Assembly: GCF_002915175.1 (NCBI RefSeq)
Contig: NZ_NXEJ01000002.1
Location: forward strand, 390,857-454,856
DNA from: Agrobacterium rosae
Lineage (GTDB): Bacteria; Pseudomonadota; Alphaproteobacteria; Rhizobiales; Rhizobiaceae
Direction: 5' to 3'
Length of the DNA stretch: 64,000 bases
Shown here one piece after another: positions 55,305-64,000 of this stretch. The stretch's first letter is position 1; each line of letters begins with the position of its first letter. Below the pieces are notes generated by a model. It made no database searches and was not told the DNA's origin. It was given only the letters and a program-made list of their open reading frames with translations. The position numbers and the translations under genes were made by a program.

Positions 55305-56840
55305 ATGGACAATACCATCCTCGAAATGCGGAACATCACCAAGACGTTCCCGGGCGTAAAAGCGCTGGAGAACGTGAACCTGAAGGTTCGCCAAGGTGAA
55401 ATACACGCACTCGTTGGCGAAAATGGCGCTGGAAAGTCGACCCTCATGAAGGTCCTTTCGGGTGTTTACCCCGCTGGCACCTATGAAGGCGAAATTCATT
55501 ATGAAGGTGAGCTACGCAATTTCAAAGCTATCAACGATAGCGAGGAAATCGGCATCATCATCATCCACCAGGAGCTGGCACTGGTGCCGCTTCTGTCGAT
55601 CGCCGAAAACATTTTCCTCGGAAACGAGATCGCCACCAATGGCGTCATCAGCTGGCAGCAGACGTTCAATCGTACGCGCGAGCTTTTGAAGAAAGTCGGC
55701 CTGAAGGAATCGCCCGAAACGCTGATCACCGACATCGGTGTGGGCAAGCAGCAGCTGGTTGAAATCGCCAAGGCTCTTTCAAAGAGCGTTAAGCTGCTGA
55801 TCCTCGACGAGCCCACGGCTTCGCTGAACGAGAGCGATTCGGAAGCGCTTCTCAACCTGCTGATCGAGTTCCGCAAGCAGGGCCTGACTTCCATCATCAT
55901 CACGCACAAGCTGAACGAAGTGCGCAAGGTTGCAGACCAGATCACCGTTCTGCGCGATGGCATGACGGTGAAGACGCTCGACTGTCACAACGAAGAGATC
56001 AGCGAAGACGTCATCATCCGCAATATGGTGGGCCGCGATCTCGAAGACCGTTATCCACCACGCGACGTGCCGATCGGCGAGACCATTCTGGAAGTGAAGA
56101 ACTGGAACGCCTATCACCAGCAGCACCGTGATCGCCAGATGCTTCACGACATCAACATCAATGTCCGCAAGGGCGAGGTTGTTGGTATTGCAGGGCTTAT
56201 GGGTGCCGGCCGCACTGAATTCGCCATGAGCGTGTTCGGCAAGTCCTATGGTCACAAGATAACCGGCGACGTGATGATCCACGGCAAGCCAGTGGATGTC
56301 AGTACCGTTCGCAAAGCCATCGATGCCGGTCTCGCTTACGTCACTGAAGACCGCAAACATCTGGGTCTCGTGCTCAACGATAATATTTTGCACAACACGA
56401 CGCTTGCCAATCTGGCCGGTGTGTCGTCTGCAAGCGTTATCGACGACCACAAGGAAATGTCGGTCGCGAATGATTTTCGCAAGCGTCTGCGCATCCGGTC
56501 TTCGGGAATTTTCCAGGAAACGGTCAACCTTTCCGGTGGCAACCAGCAAAAGGTCGTGCTGTCGAAATGGTTGTTCTCCAACCCTGACGTTCTCATTCTG
56601 GACGAACCGACGCGCGGTATCGACGTCGGTGCGAAATATGAAATCTACACCATTATCAACCAGCTCGCCGCCGAAGGAAAAGGTGTTCTGATGATCTCAT
56701 CTGAAATGCCTGAACTGCTCGGCAATTGTGACCGCATCTACGTTATGAACGAAGGACGCATTGTCGCGGAATTGCCGAAGGGAGAGGCGAGCCAGGAAAG
56801 TATCATGCGCGCTATCATGCGCTCAGGGGAGAAGAACTGA
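55305..56840 (+). CDS. gguA: Sugar ABC transporter ATP-binding protein GguA
   Basis: 511 residues, double ATPase. Domain 1 has Walker [10 protein letters not shown] and Walker [11 protein letters not shown]; domain 2 has the signature [15 protein letters not shown] and [13 protein letters not shown]. This is the AraG/XylG/MmsA layout and contrasts with the single-domain ATPase of the xyl operon. It serves ChvE and GguB. The last A is the first base of gguB (ATGAxx overlap of TGA/ATG). Confidence 0.95.
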   Translation: MDNTILEMRNITKTFPGVKALENVNLKVRQGEIHALVGENGAGKSTLMKVLSGVYPAGTYEGEIHYEGELRNFKAINDSEEIGIIIIHQELALVPLLSIAENIFLGNEIATNGVISWQQTFNRTRELLKKVGLKESPETLITDIGVGKQQLVEIAKALSKSVKLLILDEPTASLNESDSEALLNLLIEFRKQGLTSIIITHKLNEVRKVADQITVLRDGMTVKTLDCHNEEISEDVIIRNMVGRDLEDRYPPRDVPIGETILEVKNWNAYHQQHRDRQMLHDININVRKGEVVGIAGLMGAGRTEFAMSVFGKSYGHKITGDVMIHGKPVDVSTVRKAIDAGLAYVTEDRKHLGLVLNDNILHNTTLANLAGVSSASVIDDHKEMSVANDFRKRLRIRSSGIFQETVNLSGGNQQKVVLSKWLFSNPDVLILDEPTRGIDVGAKYEIYTIINQLAAEGKGVLMISSEMPELLGNCDRIYVMNEGRIVAELPKGEASQESIMRAIMRSGEKN

Positions 56841-58036
56841 TGAGTTCGGCCAACACATCCACCGAAGAAAGCAACGTCATCTCAGTCGGCTCGTATATCC
56901 GGTCCAATATCCGGGAATACGGCATGCTGATTGCGCTCGTCGCCATCATGGTTTTCTTCCAGTTTTACACCGGCGGCATTCTGTTTCGCCCGGTTAACCT
57001 GACGAACCTGATCCTGCAGAACTCGTTCATCGTCATCATGTCGCTCGGCATGTTGCTGGTTATCGTCGCAGGCCATATCGACCTTTCGGTCGGCTCCATC
57101 GTTGCCTTTGTCGGCGCGGTTGCGGCCATCTTGACTGTGCAATGGGGCATGAACCCGCTTCTGGCGGCGTTAATCTGCCTCGGCGTCGGCGGTTTGATCG
57201 GCGCAGCGCAGGGCTACTGGATTGCCTATCACCGCATTCCGTCGTTCATCGTGACGCTTGCTGGCATGCTCGTGTTCCGCGGACTGACGCTGTTCGTTTT
57301 GGGCGGTAAGAACATCGGCCCGTTCCCGATCGATTTTCAGGTGGTCAGCACAGGCTTCCTGCCCGACATCGGCGGTATCGAAGGCTTCAACACGACCTCG
57401 ATGGTTCTTACGCTTGCAATTACCATTGCGTTGTTCGTGCTCGGCCTTCGTCGTCGTCAGGTCAATGTGCGCCACGGCATCGATGTCGAGCCATTTGGTT
57501 TCTTTCTGGTTCAAAACGTTTTGATCGCTGCTGCGATCCTGTTCCTCGGCTATCAGTTGTCGACATATCGTGGTCTGCCGAACGTGCTGATCGTGATGCT
57601 GGTCCTGATTGCCGTTTACAGCTTCGTCACACGCCGCACGACAATCGGCCGCCGCATCTACGCGATGGGCGGCAATGAGAAGGCGACCAAGCTTTCCGGT
57701 ATCAACACCGAACGCCTGAGCTTCCTGACCTTTGTCAACATGGGTGTTCTCGCCGGTCTTGCTGGCATGATCATCGCCACACGCTTGAACTCGGCAACGC
57801 CAAAGGCGGGTGCGGGCTTCGAACTCGACGTGATCGCAGCCTGCTTTATCGGCGGTGCTTCGGCCTCCGGCGGCGTTGGCAAGATCACCGGTGCCGTCAT
57901 CGGTGCCTTCATCATGGGCGTTATGAACAATGGTATGTCGATTGTCGGCCTCGGCATCGACTTCCAGCAGATGGTCAAGGGTCTTGTGCTTTTGGCTGCC
58001 GTGTTCTTCGACGTTTACAACAAGAACAAGGGCTGA
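56840..58036 (+). CDS. gguB: Sugar ABC transporter permease GguB
   Basis: 398 residues with about ten helices; the [20 protein letters not shown] and TTIGRRIYAMGGNEKATKLS stretches are those of the AraH/XylH permease group. It overlaps gguA by one base, so the pair is coupled. It forms the channel for ChvE sugars. Confidence 0.95.
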   Translation: MSSANTSTEESNVISVGSYIRSNIREYGMLIALVAIMVFFQFYTGGILFRPVNLTNLILQNSFIVIMSLGMLLVIVAGHIDLSVGSIVAFVGAVAAILTVQWGMNPLLAALICLGVGGLIGAAQGYWIAYHRIPSFIVTLAGMLVFRGLTLFVLGGKNIGPFPIDFQVVSTGFLPDIGGIEGFNTTSMVLTLAITIALFVLGLRRRQVNVRHGIDVEPFGFFLVQNVLIAAAILFLGYQLSTYRGLPNVLIVMLVLIAVYSFVTRRTTIGRRIYAMGGNEKATKLSGINTERLSFLTFVNMGVLAGLAGMIIATRLNSATPKAGAGFELDVIAACFIGGASASGGVGKITGAVIGAFIMGVMNNGMSIVGLGIDFQQMVKGLVLLAAVFFDVYNKNKG

Positions 58037-58135
58037 TCGAAAGATCGGCTTACCAGAGATTGAACGACATGAGTGGCCGGTTTCCGGCCACTTCCATGAG
58101 ATGCAGGCGTCATAACGTCTTTGAAAGGAACTACC

Positions 58136-59131
58136 GTGCTGATTTCTCAGATCAAGGATGCGAGCGGAAATATCATCGTCGCCGTTCGTGAAGAGGGTGG
58201 GCAAGCGCGTGCCGTCAACAATGCAGGCTCCGTTTATGCACTGGCCCTGGAGGCCGCCAATGGCGGAAAGTCGCTGGCCGATGTCGTTGCCGCGCGCGGC
58301 TACGGCGATGCTGTCGATCTCGAAGAAGCTTATGCGGAAGGCCGTTTCCTGCCGCCGATTACCCATCCGGATCCTGCGCATCTGCATCTGACGGGCACAG
58401 GCCTGACCCACCTTGGTTCGGCCGCCACGCGTGACAGCATGCACAAGAAGACCAGTGAATCATCCGACGAGAGCCTCACGGACTCCATGAAGATGTTCAA
58501 GATGGGTCTTGAGAATGGCAAGCCGAAGGCCGGTGAGAAGGGCGTTCAGCCCGAGTGGTTCTACAAGGGCAACGGTCATGTGGCGACATCGCCCGGCGCG
58601 GCACTTGTTTCTCCATCCTTTGCGCTCGATGGCGGTGAAGAGCCGGAAATGGCTGGTATCTATGTGATATCGGACAAGGGCGAGCCGTTCCGCATCGGTT
58701 TTGCTGTCTCCAACGAGTTCTCCGACCACGTTACCGAGCGGATCAACTATCTTTATCTCGCCCATTCCAAGCTGCGCCCAGCCAGCTTCGGCCCGGAAAT
58801 CCGCGTCGGCGCACCGCCATCGGATATTCGCGGAACCTCACGTATCCTGCGCGATGGAAAGGTGATTTTTGAAAAGCCGTTCCTGTCGGGCGAAGATAAC
58901 ATGTCGCACACCTTCGCCAACCTCGAATATCACCACTTCAAGTATGGCCTGTTCCGCGCAGCCGGCGAAGTGCATGTGCACATGTTCGGCACCGCGACAC
59001 TGTCTTTCGCTGACGGTGTGAAACCGGAAGCAGGCGATGTGTTCGAAATCGAAGCGGCCGGTTTCGGCCTGCCTTTGCGCAATGCGCTGCGGGTTGAGAT
59101 GGAAGAGCCGGTTGTGATCCATCAGCTTTAA
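58136..59131 (+). CDS. gguC: GguC, fumarylacetoacetate-hydrolase-fold (AraD1-like) protein
   Basis: 331 residues from a GTG at 58136 (AAAGGAAC before it; a TTG at 58121 is in frame). The FAH-fold stretches THLGSAATRDSMHKKTSES, GAALVSPSFALDGGEEPEMA and GLPLRNALRVEMEEP identify the AraD1/GguC group, which acts on 2-keto-3-deoxy-sugar acids. It ends the chvE-ggu cluster; a strong terminator follows. Confidence 0.9.
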   Translation: MLISQIKDASGNIIVAVREEGGQARAVNNAGSVYALALEAANGGKSLADVVAARGYGDAVDLEEAYAEGRFLPPITHPDPAHLHLTGTGLTHLGSAATRDSMHKKTSESSDESLTDSMKMFKMGLENGKPKAGEKGVQPEWFYKGNGHVATSPGAALVSPSFALDGGEEPEMAGIYVISDKGEPFRIGFAVSNEFSDHVTERINYLYLAHSKLRPASFGPEIRVGAPPSDIRGTSRILRDGKVIFEKPFLSGEDNMSHTFANLEYHHFKYGLFRAAGEVHVHMFGTATLSFADGVKPEAGDVFEIEAAGFGLPLRNALRVEMEEPVVIHQL

Positions 59132-59154
59132 GTTCTCGGTTTGATGCCGACGAT

Positions 59155-59187
59155 AAGCCCCGAACGCAACCGTTCGGGGCTTTTTTG
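59155..59187 (+). terminator. Rho-independent terminator after gguC
   Basis: A 12-bp perfect stem (AAGCCCCGAACG / CGTTCGGGGCTT), CAAC loop and a T-run, 23 bases after the stop. Confidence 0.95.
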
Positions 59188-59559
59188 TTTGGCTTGATCT
59201 ATTGTTTTGTTATCCCTACCTAAAGCACATTCCCTGTCTCTATTCTTTGCAGAGAGTAAAAGCGGTGCTTGAGTGATTTTCATGTCGCAGTAGGGAATGC
59301 TTGAACTGTCATCCCTTATCCATCAGCACTGATAAATGCTCTCGCTCCCTCTCGGCTAGAGAGGTGTGAGCGTCCATGTCGCATCGCCCTTGCTGTGCGT
59401 AGCAAGAGTTCTGTCACTTCAATGGTACACGGCTGGCGGATTCGCATTCGTGTGTTGGCGCTTGAGTCTTTAGAAAGACGGAGTGCTGAATACGGTCTTC
59501 TTTAAAAGGGGAGTGAGCGCTTTGCTGTCTACGACAGCAGCGAGTGCATATCCCGCAAA
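59188..59559. other. Non-coding gap between the gguC and repeat-protein terminators
   Basis: About 370 bases without a gene; only the facing terminators flank it. No repeat family from elsewhere in the window is seen here. Confidence 0.5.
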
Positions 59560-59588
59560 CAAAAACGGCGCGACCTAAGTCGCGCCGT
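59560..59588 (-). terminator. Rho-independent terminator of the octad-repeat gene
   Basis: On the minus strand a 10-bp stem (ACGGCGCGAC / GTCGCGCCGT, loop of 4) is followed by a T-run, 25 bases after the stop of the gene. It supports this gene being transcribed on its own from the minus strand. Confidence 0.9.
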
Positions 59589-59613
59589 TCGATTTCAGTA
59601 ATAGCCGGTGAGT

Positions 59614-62600
59614 TTATGCGTTGCCATAAGCAGCAATAATGGCGGCTACCTGTTGGTCGTTGAGAGACTGCTTCTGCGCGTCTGTCAGACCATCAATAAT
59701 GGTGTCTGTCAGTCCGGTAATCGCATCTGTCGTCAATCCAGCGAGCGAACCGACGCTCAGTGCAGCGATTTCAGCTGTGGTGAAGCTGTTGAGTTCATCA
59801 CTGCTCAATGTTGCGACCTGTGCAGAGTTCAGCGCCTTCACTTGCGTTTCCGTCAGTGCAGCGATGTTGTCAGAGTTGAAGGTTGCCAGCTGACCGGCGG
59901 TAAGTGCTCCAACTTGTACTGCGGACAGTCCAACAACCTGATTGCTTGTCAATGTCGACAGGGCTTCGGTTGTGATCGCCTTTACCTGTAGAGCAGACAA
60001 TCCAGCGATCTGAGTGGTCGTCAGTACGCCGAGCTGATCGGAGGTTAGGGAAGCAACCTGGGCCGTGTTGAGCTTGGAAAGCTGTCCAGCTGTCAAAGCG
60101 ACAACCTTGTCAGTGTCCAGACCAGCAAGTGCTGCTGTCGTCAAGCCGGAAAGGGCTGCTGCGCTCAGTGCGGCAATCTCTCCAGTTGCGAAGCTGTTCA
60201 GTTCGTCCTTATCGAAGGTCGCGACCTGTGCTGCGCTCAGCGCACCGACCTGAGACGTGGTCAGAGCGATGATGTTGTCGGAGCTGAATGCTGCCAACTG
60301 TGCAGTGGTCAGTGCCGTCAGCTGCTTGTTGCTGAGAGCTTCGACCTGATTGCTCTGAAGACCCTTCAGCATTTCGGTTGTCAGAGCCCCGATTTGACCG
60401 GCGGTCAAAGAGGCGATCTGGGTTGTGGTGAGCGCCATAAGCTGGTCCGAGGTGACCGATCCAACCTGCAGAGTAGACAGCGCCTGAACTTGCGAGGCGG
60501 TGAGGGCGACGAGCTTATCCGTGCTCAGACCGGCTAGTGCACTCGTCGTCAGGCTTACGAGGGACTTGACGTTGAGAGCTGCGATTTCACCGGTAGAGAA
60601 GCTGTTCAGTTCGTCAGAGGACAGTGTCGCAACCTGAGCGGCGCTCAGCGCACCAACCTGTACCTGCGTCAGCGCTTCGATATTGTCGCTGTTGAAGGTC
60701 GCCAACTGATCGGCGCTGAGGGCACCAACCTGCACAGCAGACAGAGAACCAACCTGCGTGCTCTGCAAGCCAGTCAGGGCCTGTGTTGTGATTGCCTTGA
60801 CCTGTAGAGCCGTCAACCCAGCGATCTGACCGCTTGTCAATACGCCGAGCTGGTCGGACGTAATGGAAGAAACCTGGGCCGTGTTGAGCTTGGAAACCTG
60901 TCCAGCTGTCAATGCGACAACCTTATCGGTGCCAAGGCCTGCAAGAGCAGTTGTGGTCAAGCCTGTGAGGGCAGCGACGCTGAGAGCGGCGATGTCTTCC
61001 GATGCCAAGCGGTTGAGTTCATCGCTATCGAACGTGGCAACCTGTGCTGCTGTCAGGGCACTGACCTGCGAGCTTGTCAGGGCTTCGATCTTGTCGGAGT
61101 CGAGACTTGCGATTTGTGCGGTGGTCAGAGCAGTGATCTGGGCATTCTTCAGCGAGCCAACCTGTGTAGACTGCAGACCTACCAGAGCGTCGGTTGTGAC
61201 AGACACGATCTGCTTGGCAGTGAGAGCGCCCAGCTGAGTGGATGTAAGTGCCGTGATCTGGTCCGAAGTGATGGATGCGACCTGGGCATTCGACAGCGCC
61301 GCAACCTGCGTGGCGGTGAGTGCGACGAGTTTATCCGTGCTCAGGCCAGCCAGTGCTCCTGTCGTCAGGCCGGTCAGTGCCTTGACATTGAGAGCTGCGA
61401 TTTCACTGGTGGAGAAGCTGTTGAGTTCGTCAGAGGACAGTGTTGCAATCTGAGCGGCGCTCAGGGCTGCGACATGCGAGCTGCTGAGAGCCTCGATGTT
61501 GTCGGAGCTCAAGCTTGACAACTGATCGACGGTGAGTGCGGAAACCTGCGAAGCTGACAGGGAACCAACCTGCGTGCTCTGCAAGCCAGTCAGGGCCTGG
61601 GTTGTGATCGCCTTGACCTGTAGAGCTGTCAAACCAGCGATCTGACCGCTTGTCAATACGCCGAGCTGATCGGATGTGATGGAAGAGACCTGTGCCGTGT
61701 TGAGCTTGGAAACCTGTCCAGCTGTCAAAGCGACAACCTTATCGGTGCCAAGGCCTGCAAGAGCAGTTGTGGTCAAGCCTGTGAGGGCAGCGACGCTGAG
61801 AGCGGCGATGTCTTCCGATGCCAAGCGGTTGAGTTCATCGCTATCGAACGTGGCAACCTGTGCCGCGGTCAGAGCGCTAACCTGCGAGCTTGTCAGGGCT
61901 TCGATCTTGTCGGAGTCGAGACTTGCGAGCTGTGCAGTGGTCAGAGCAGCGATCTGGGCATTCTTCAGCGAGCCAACCTGAGTGGACTGCAGACCTACGA
62001 GAGCGTCGGTTGTGACAGACACGATCTGCTTTGCAGTGAGAGCGCCCAGCTGCGTGGATGTGAGTGCCGTAACCTGATCCGAAGTGATGGATGCGACCTG
62101 GGCATTCGACAGCGCTGCAACCTGCGTGGCGGTGAGTGCGACGAGTTTGTCCGTGCTCAGACCGGCTAGTGCTCCCGTCGTCAGGCTTGTGAGGGACTTG
62201 ACGTTGAGAGCTGCGATTTCGCCGGTAGAGAAGCTGTTGAGTTCGTCAGAGGAGAGTGTCGCAACCTGAGCGGCGCTCAGTGCACCAACCTGTACCTGCG
62301 TCAACGCTTCTACGTTTTCGGAGTTGAAGGTCGACAACTGGTCAACAGTGAGTGCACCAACCTGCGTGGCAGACAGAGAACCAACCTGCGTGCTCTGCAA
62401 GCCAGTCAGGGCCTGTGTTGTGATCGCCTTGACCTGTACAGCCGTCAAACCAGCGATCTGACCGCTTGTCAGTACGCCGAGCTGATCGGATGTGATGGAA
62501 GCAACCTGGGCCGTGCTGAGCTTGGAAACCTGTCCAGCTGTCAATGCGACAACCTTATCGGTGCCAAGGCCTGCAAGAGCAGTTGTGGTCAGGCCTGTAA

Positions 62601-63453
62601 GGGCAGCAACGCTGAGGGCGGCAATGTCTTCCGAGGCGAAGCGGTTGATTTCATCGCTGTCGAGAGAGCTGACCTGCGCTGCAGTCAAAGCGGCGACCTG
62701 CGAGCTTGTCAGGGCTTCGATTTTATCAGTGTCGAGAGCGCTGAGCTGGGTGGAGGTCAGGGCAGCGATCTGTGCGGTCTTCAGTGAACCGACCTGTGTG
62801 GACTGCAGACCTGCCAGAGCTTCCGTCGTAACAGAAACGATCTGCTTTGCGGTCAGAGAGCTCAGCTGTGTGGATGTCAGTGCCGTGATCTGGTCCGAAG
62901 TGATGGATGCGACCTGGACATTCGACAGCGATGCAATCTGCGTGGCGGTGAGTGCGACGAGCTTATCCGTGCTCAGGCCGGCCAGTGCTGACGTCGACAG
63001 GCTTGTGAGCGTCTTGGCGCTGAGAGCTGCGATTTCGCCGGTCGAGAAGCTGTTGAGTTCGTCAGAGGACAGTGTACCAAGCTGCGCGGCTGTCAGCACT
63101 GCAACCTGCGAGCTGGTCAGTGCCTCGATGTTCTCGGACGAGAGAGCATCGAATTGGCTCGAGTAAAGCGCGACGATCTGGGTAGCCGAAAGGACGGAAA
63201 CCTGTTCCGAACCGATGGCACCAAGCTGATCGACGCTCAAACCGACGATGGCTTTGGCGGAGATAGCAGAGATCGAGGCAGTGGTGAATGAGCTGATCGT
63301 GTCAGTTTTGAACGCGGCGATCTGCGCCGACGATAAAGACGCGACCTGCTTGGCGCTCAAAGCTGCGACGTCATCGGATTTTAAGCTATTAATGGTGCTG
63401 GTTGTAAGGTTTGAAATCTGTTTGACAGAAAGTGAAGAGATAATTGAAGTCAT
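59614..63453 (-). CDS. Giant octapeptide-repeat protein
   Basis: 1279 residues from the ATG at 63453 (GGGGG 8-12 bases upstream); the longer in-frame start at 63678 adds a non-repetitive, ill-fitting tail and is not used. Nearly all of it is a run of about 157 octads, x-[LIVF]-[ST]-x-x-[QEA]-[VIL]-x, for example ALTATQVA, SITSDQIT, GLQSTQVG, TLSSDELN. Seventeen octads make a 136-residue unit, and alternating units make a 272-residue (816-bp) period; the same DNA words recur exactly 816 bases apart. It has no signal peptide, no Cys, no Trp and few aromatics. T/S-x-x-Q/E suggests a chain of short capped helices. Function unknown; a surface or secreted filament is one guess. Confidence 0.85.
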   Translation of the reverse strand: MTSIISSLSVKQISNLTTSTINSLKSDDVAALSAKQVASLSSAQIAAFKTDTISSFTTASISAISAKAIVGLSVDQLGAIGSEQVSVLSATQIVALYSSQFDALSSENIEALTSSQVAVLTAAQLGTLSSDELNSFSTGEIAALSAKTLTSLSTSALAGLSTDKLVALTATQIASLSNVQVASITSDQITALTSTQLSSLTAKQIVSVTTEALAGLQSTQVGSLKTAQIAALTSTQLSALDTDKIEALTSSQVAALTAAQVSSLDSDEINRFASEDIAALSVAALTGLTTTALAGLGTDKVVALTAGQVSKLSTAQVASITSDQLGVLTSGQIAGLTAVQVKAITTQALTGLQSTQVGSLSATQVGALTVDQLSTFNSENVEALTQVQVGALSAAQVATLSSDELNSFSTGEIAALNVKSLTSLTTGALAGLSTDKLVALTATQVAALSNAQVASITSDQVTALTSTQLGALTAKQIVSVTTDALVGLQSTQVGSLKNAQIAALTTAQLASLDSDKIEALTSSQVSALTAAQVATFDSDELNRLASEDIAALSVAALTGLTTTALAGLGTDKVVALTAGQVSKLNTAQVSSITSDQLGVLTSGQIAGLTALQVKAITTQALTGLQSTQVGSLSASQVSALTVDQLSSLSSDNIEALSSSHVAALSAAQIATLSSDELNSFSTSEIAALNVKALTGLTTGALAGLSTDKLVALTATQVAALSNAQVASITSDQITALTSTQLGALTAKQIVSVTTDALVGLQSTQVGSLKNAQITALTTAQIASLDSDKIEALTSSQVSALTAAQVATFDSDELNRLASEDIAALSVAALTGLTTTALAGLGTDKVVALTAGQVSKLNTAQVSSITSDQLGVLTSGQIAGLTALQVKAITTQALTGLQSTQVGSLSAVQVGALSADQLATFNSDNIEALTQVQVGALSAAQVATLSSDELNSFSTGEIAALNVKSLVSLTTSALAGLSTDKLVALTASQVQALSTLQVGSVTSDQLMALTTTQIASLTAGQIGALTTEMLKGLQSNQVEALSNKQLTALTTAQLAAFSSDNIIALTTSQVGALSAAQVATFDKDELNSFATGEIAALSAAALSGLTTAALAGLDTDKVVALTAGQLSKLNTAQVASLTSDQLGVLTTTQIAGLSALQVKAITTEALSTLTSNQVVGLSAVQVGALTAGQLATFNSDNIAALTETQVKALNSAQVATLSSDELNSFTTAEIAALSVGSLAGLTTDAITGLTDTIIDGLTDAQKQSLNDQQVAAIIAAYGNA
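59614..63453. repeat. Nested tandem repeat (24 bp, 408 bp, 816 bp)
   Basis: The same words are found at 816-base steps, e.g. TGCGTGCTCTGCAAGCCAG at 60755, 61571 and 62387. The 24-bp octad repeat underlies it. High identity between units makes the region prone to copy-number change. It is coding throughout and is not a CRISPR array. Confidence 0.9.
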
Positions 63454-64000
63454 GGACACGTGCCCCCGTTGATAACTGGCCAAAGCGCCACCCACCGTGT
63501 CAATCTCGCGCCGCGCAGCCATAAGGCCGCATCCGATCCCCCGGATGCGCTTTTGCGCGAACTGACAAAGTGTCTCATCCGCTCGACGGTTGCGTCGCTC
63601 GAGTGAGAGTCCGTTCTGGACAATAGCAAGATTAAGCAGAACATGGCTCGTGTGAGCCGGCGCTTGGAAGGGCATCATGCGTACAGAACTCTTATGGGGT
63701 TCTGATCCCTACGCCATCAGACATTAGAGCTTCGCTTTAAGGGCGACGCTTTTGGAACACGTGCCGCACCAATATAGTGCGTCAGCGAATACCTCATATG
63801 ACCGGCGTCACTATCGTTCAAAAAGTGTGAAATATTGGTTAACGCGGTTGCGCTACTTATGTGTTGTCGAAGTCGCTGTGGAGTCTAAATGGGCCGAATA
63901 TTCTTAACGGGTACCAGAATTTGCGTCACAAAGTAGGAATTTCAAATCTCGCTCTTGAGGATTCAAGAGTATCGACGTCTTTTAGTTGGCTATAAAATAG
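63454..64000. other. Non-coding upstream region of the repeat gene
   Basis: 547 bases to the right edge. Short frames here are not supported by a ribosome site or family resemblance. It should hold the promoter of the octad-repeat gene (minus strand) but no clear box is seen. Confidence 0.45.

Noticed and set aside
54158..55447. 429-codon open frame opposite chvE
   Set aside because: Mirror of a well-supported gene in GC-rich DNA; no ribosome site, no recognisable family.
57170..58444. 424-codon open frame opposite gguB/gguC
   Set aside because: Spans the antisense of two real genes and the gap; composition typical of shadow frames.
59614..63453. Possible CRISPR or satellite array
   Set aside because: Units have no constant spacer, the frame is open throughout and residue pattern is conserved more than the DNA, so it is protein-coding repeat.

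Overview
The window is chromosomal DNA of a Rhizobiaceae bacterium, most likely Agrobacterium or a close relative. The best evidence is the block gbpR / chvE-gguA-gguB-gguC (52896-59131), the sugar-binding protein and transporter locus known from Agrobacterium. Supporting signs are the divergent glnII/gstI pair, a rhizobial-type urease cluster with small unrelated genes between the ure genes, and palindromic intergenic repeats of the rhizobial mosaic type. The DNA is GC-rich and dense, with many ATGA overlaps. No phage, transposase, plasmid or CRISPR gene is visible. || Layout. 1-4250 (minus): an SDR oxidoreductase and a large hybrid histidine kinase with a transporter-like N-terminus, cut by the left edge. 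4361-6126: glutamine synthetase II (glnII) facing away from its translation inhibitor gstI, with a sigma-54 promoter before glnII. 6319-12383: urea ABC transporter urtABCDE. 12631-22041: a secreted esterase and the urease cluster ureD-A-B-C-E-F-G, interrupted by DUF1272, GFA, LprI-like, peroxiredoxin and GGDEF genes. 22137-26658 (minus): an RND efflux pump and its adaptor. 26995-34826 (minus): a hydantoin/pyrimidine-ring catabolic operon (amidohydrolase, hydantoinase, ABC importer) with two DUF559 nuclease-like genes, each next to a palindromic repeat and ATGA-coupled to the following gene; a RutR-type regulator diverges from it. 35845-43344: DUF2325, DUF423, truncated haemoglobin, phosphohexomutase, a Cfa-like methyltransferase with DUF1295, DUF2147, DUF2177 and an alpha/beta hydrolase. 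43390-45628: an ECF sigma / anti-sigma pair divergent from a DUF4394 gene. 46260-46336: tRNA-Arg(CCG). 46796-52385: a MarR regulator, xylose ABC importer and XylR-type ROK repressor. 52386-59131: a J-like protein, gbpR, chvE and gguABC. 59614-63453: a 1279-residue protein built almost wholly of 8-residue repeats nested in 136- and 272-residue units. || How the parts fit. About half of the window concerns nitrogen scavenging: urea is imported by Urt, split to ammonia by urease, and ammonia can be assimilated by GlnII; the hyu-type operon opens cyclic ureides and removes the carbamoyl group, releasing more ammonia. The second theme is sugar uptake (xylose, and the ChvE substrates). The most interesting unexplained items are the DUF559/repeat pairs, the octad-repeat giant protein, the transporter-fused kinase with a cysteine cluster, and several perfect dyads placed as operators (before urtA, the peroxiredoxin gene, xylR and chvE). 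All assignments come from reading the sequence and recalled family knowledge; no database search was run.
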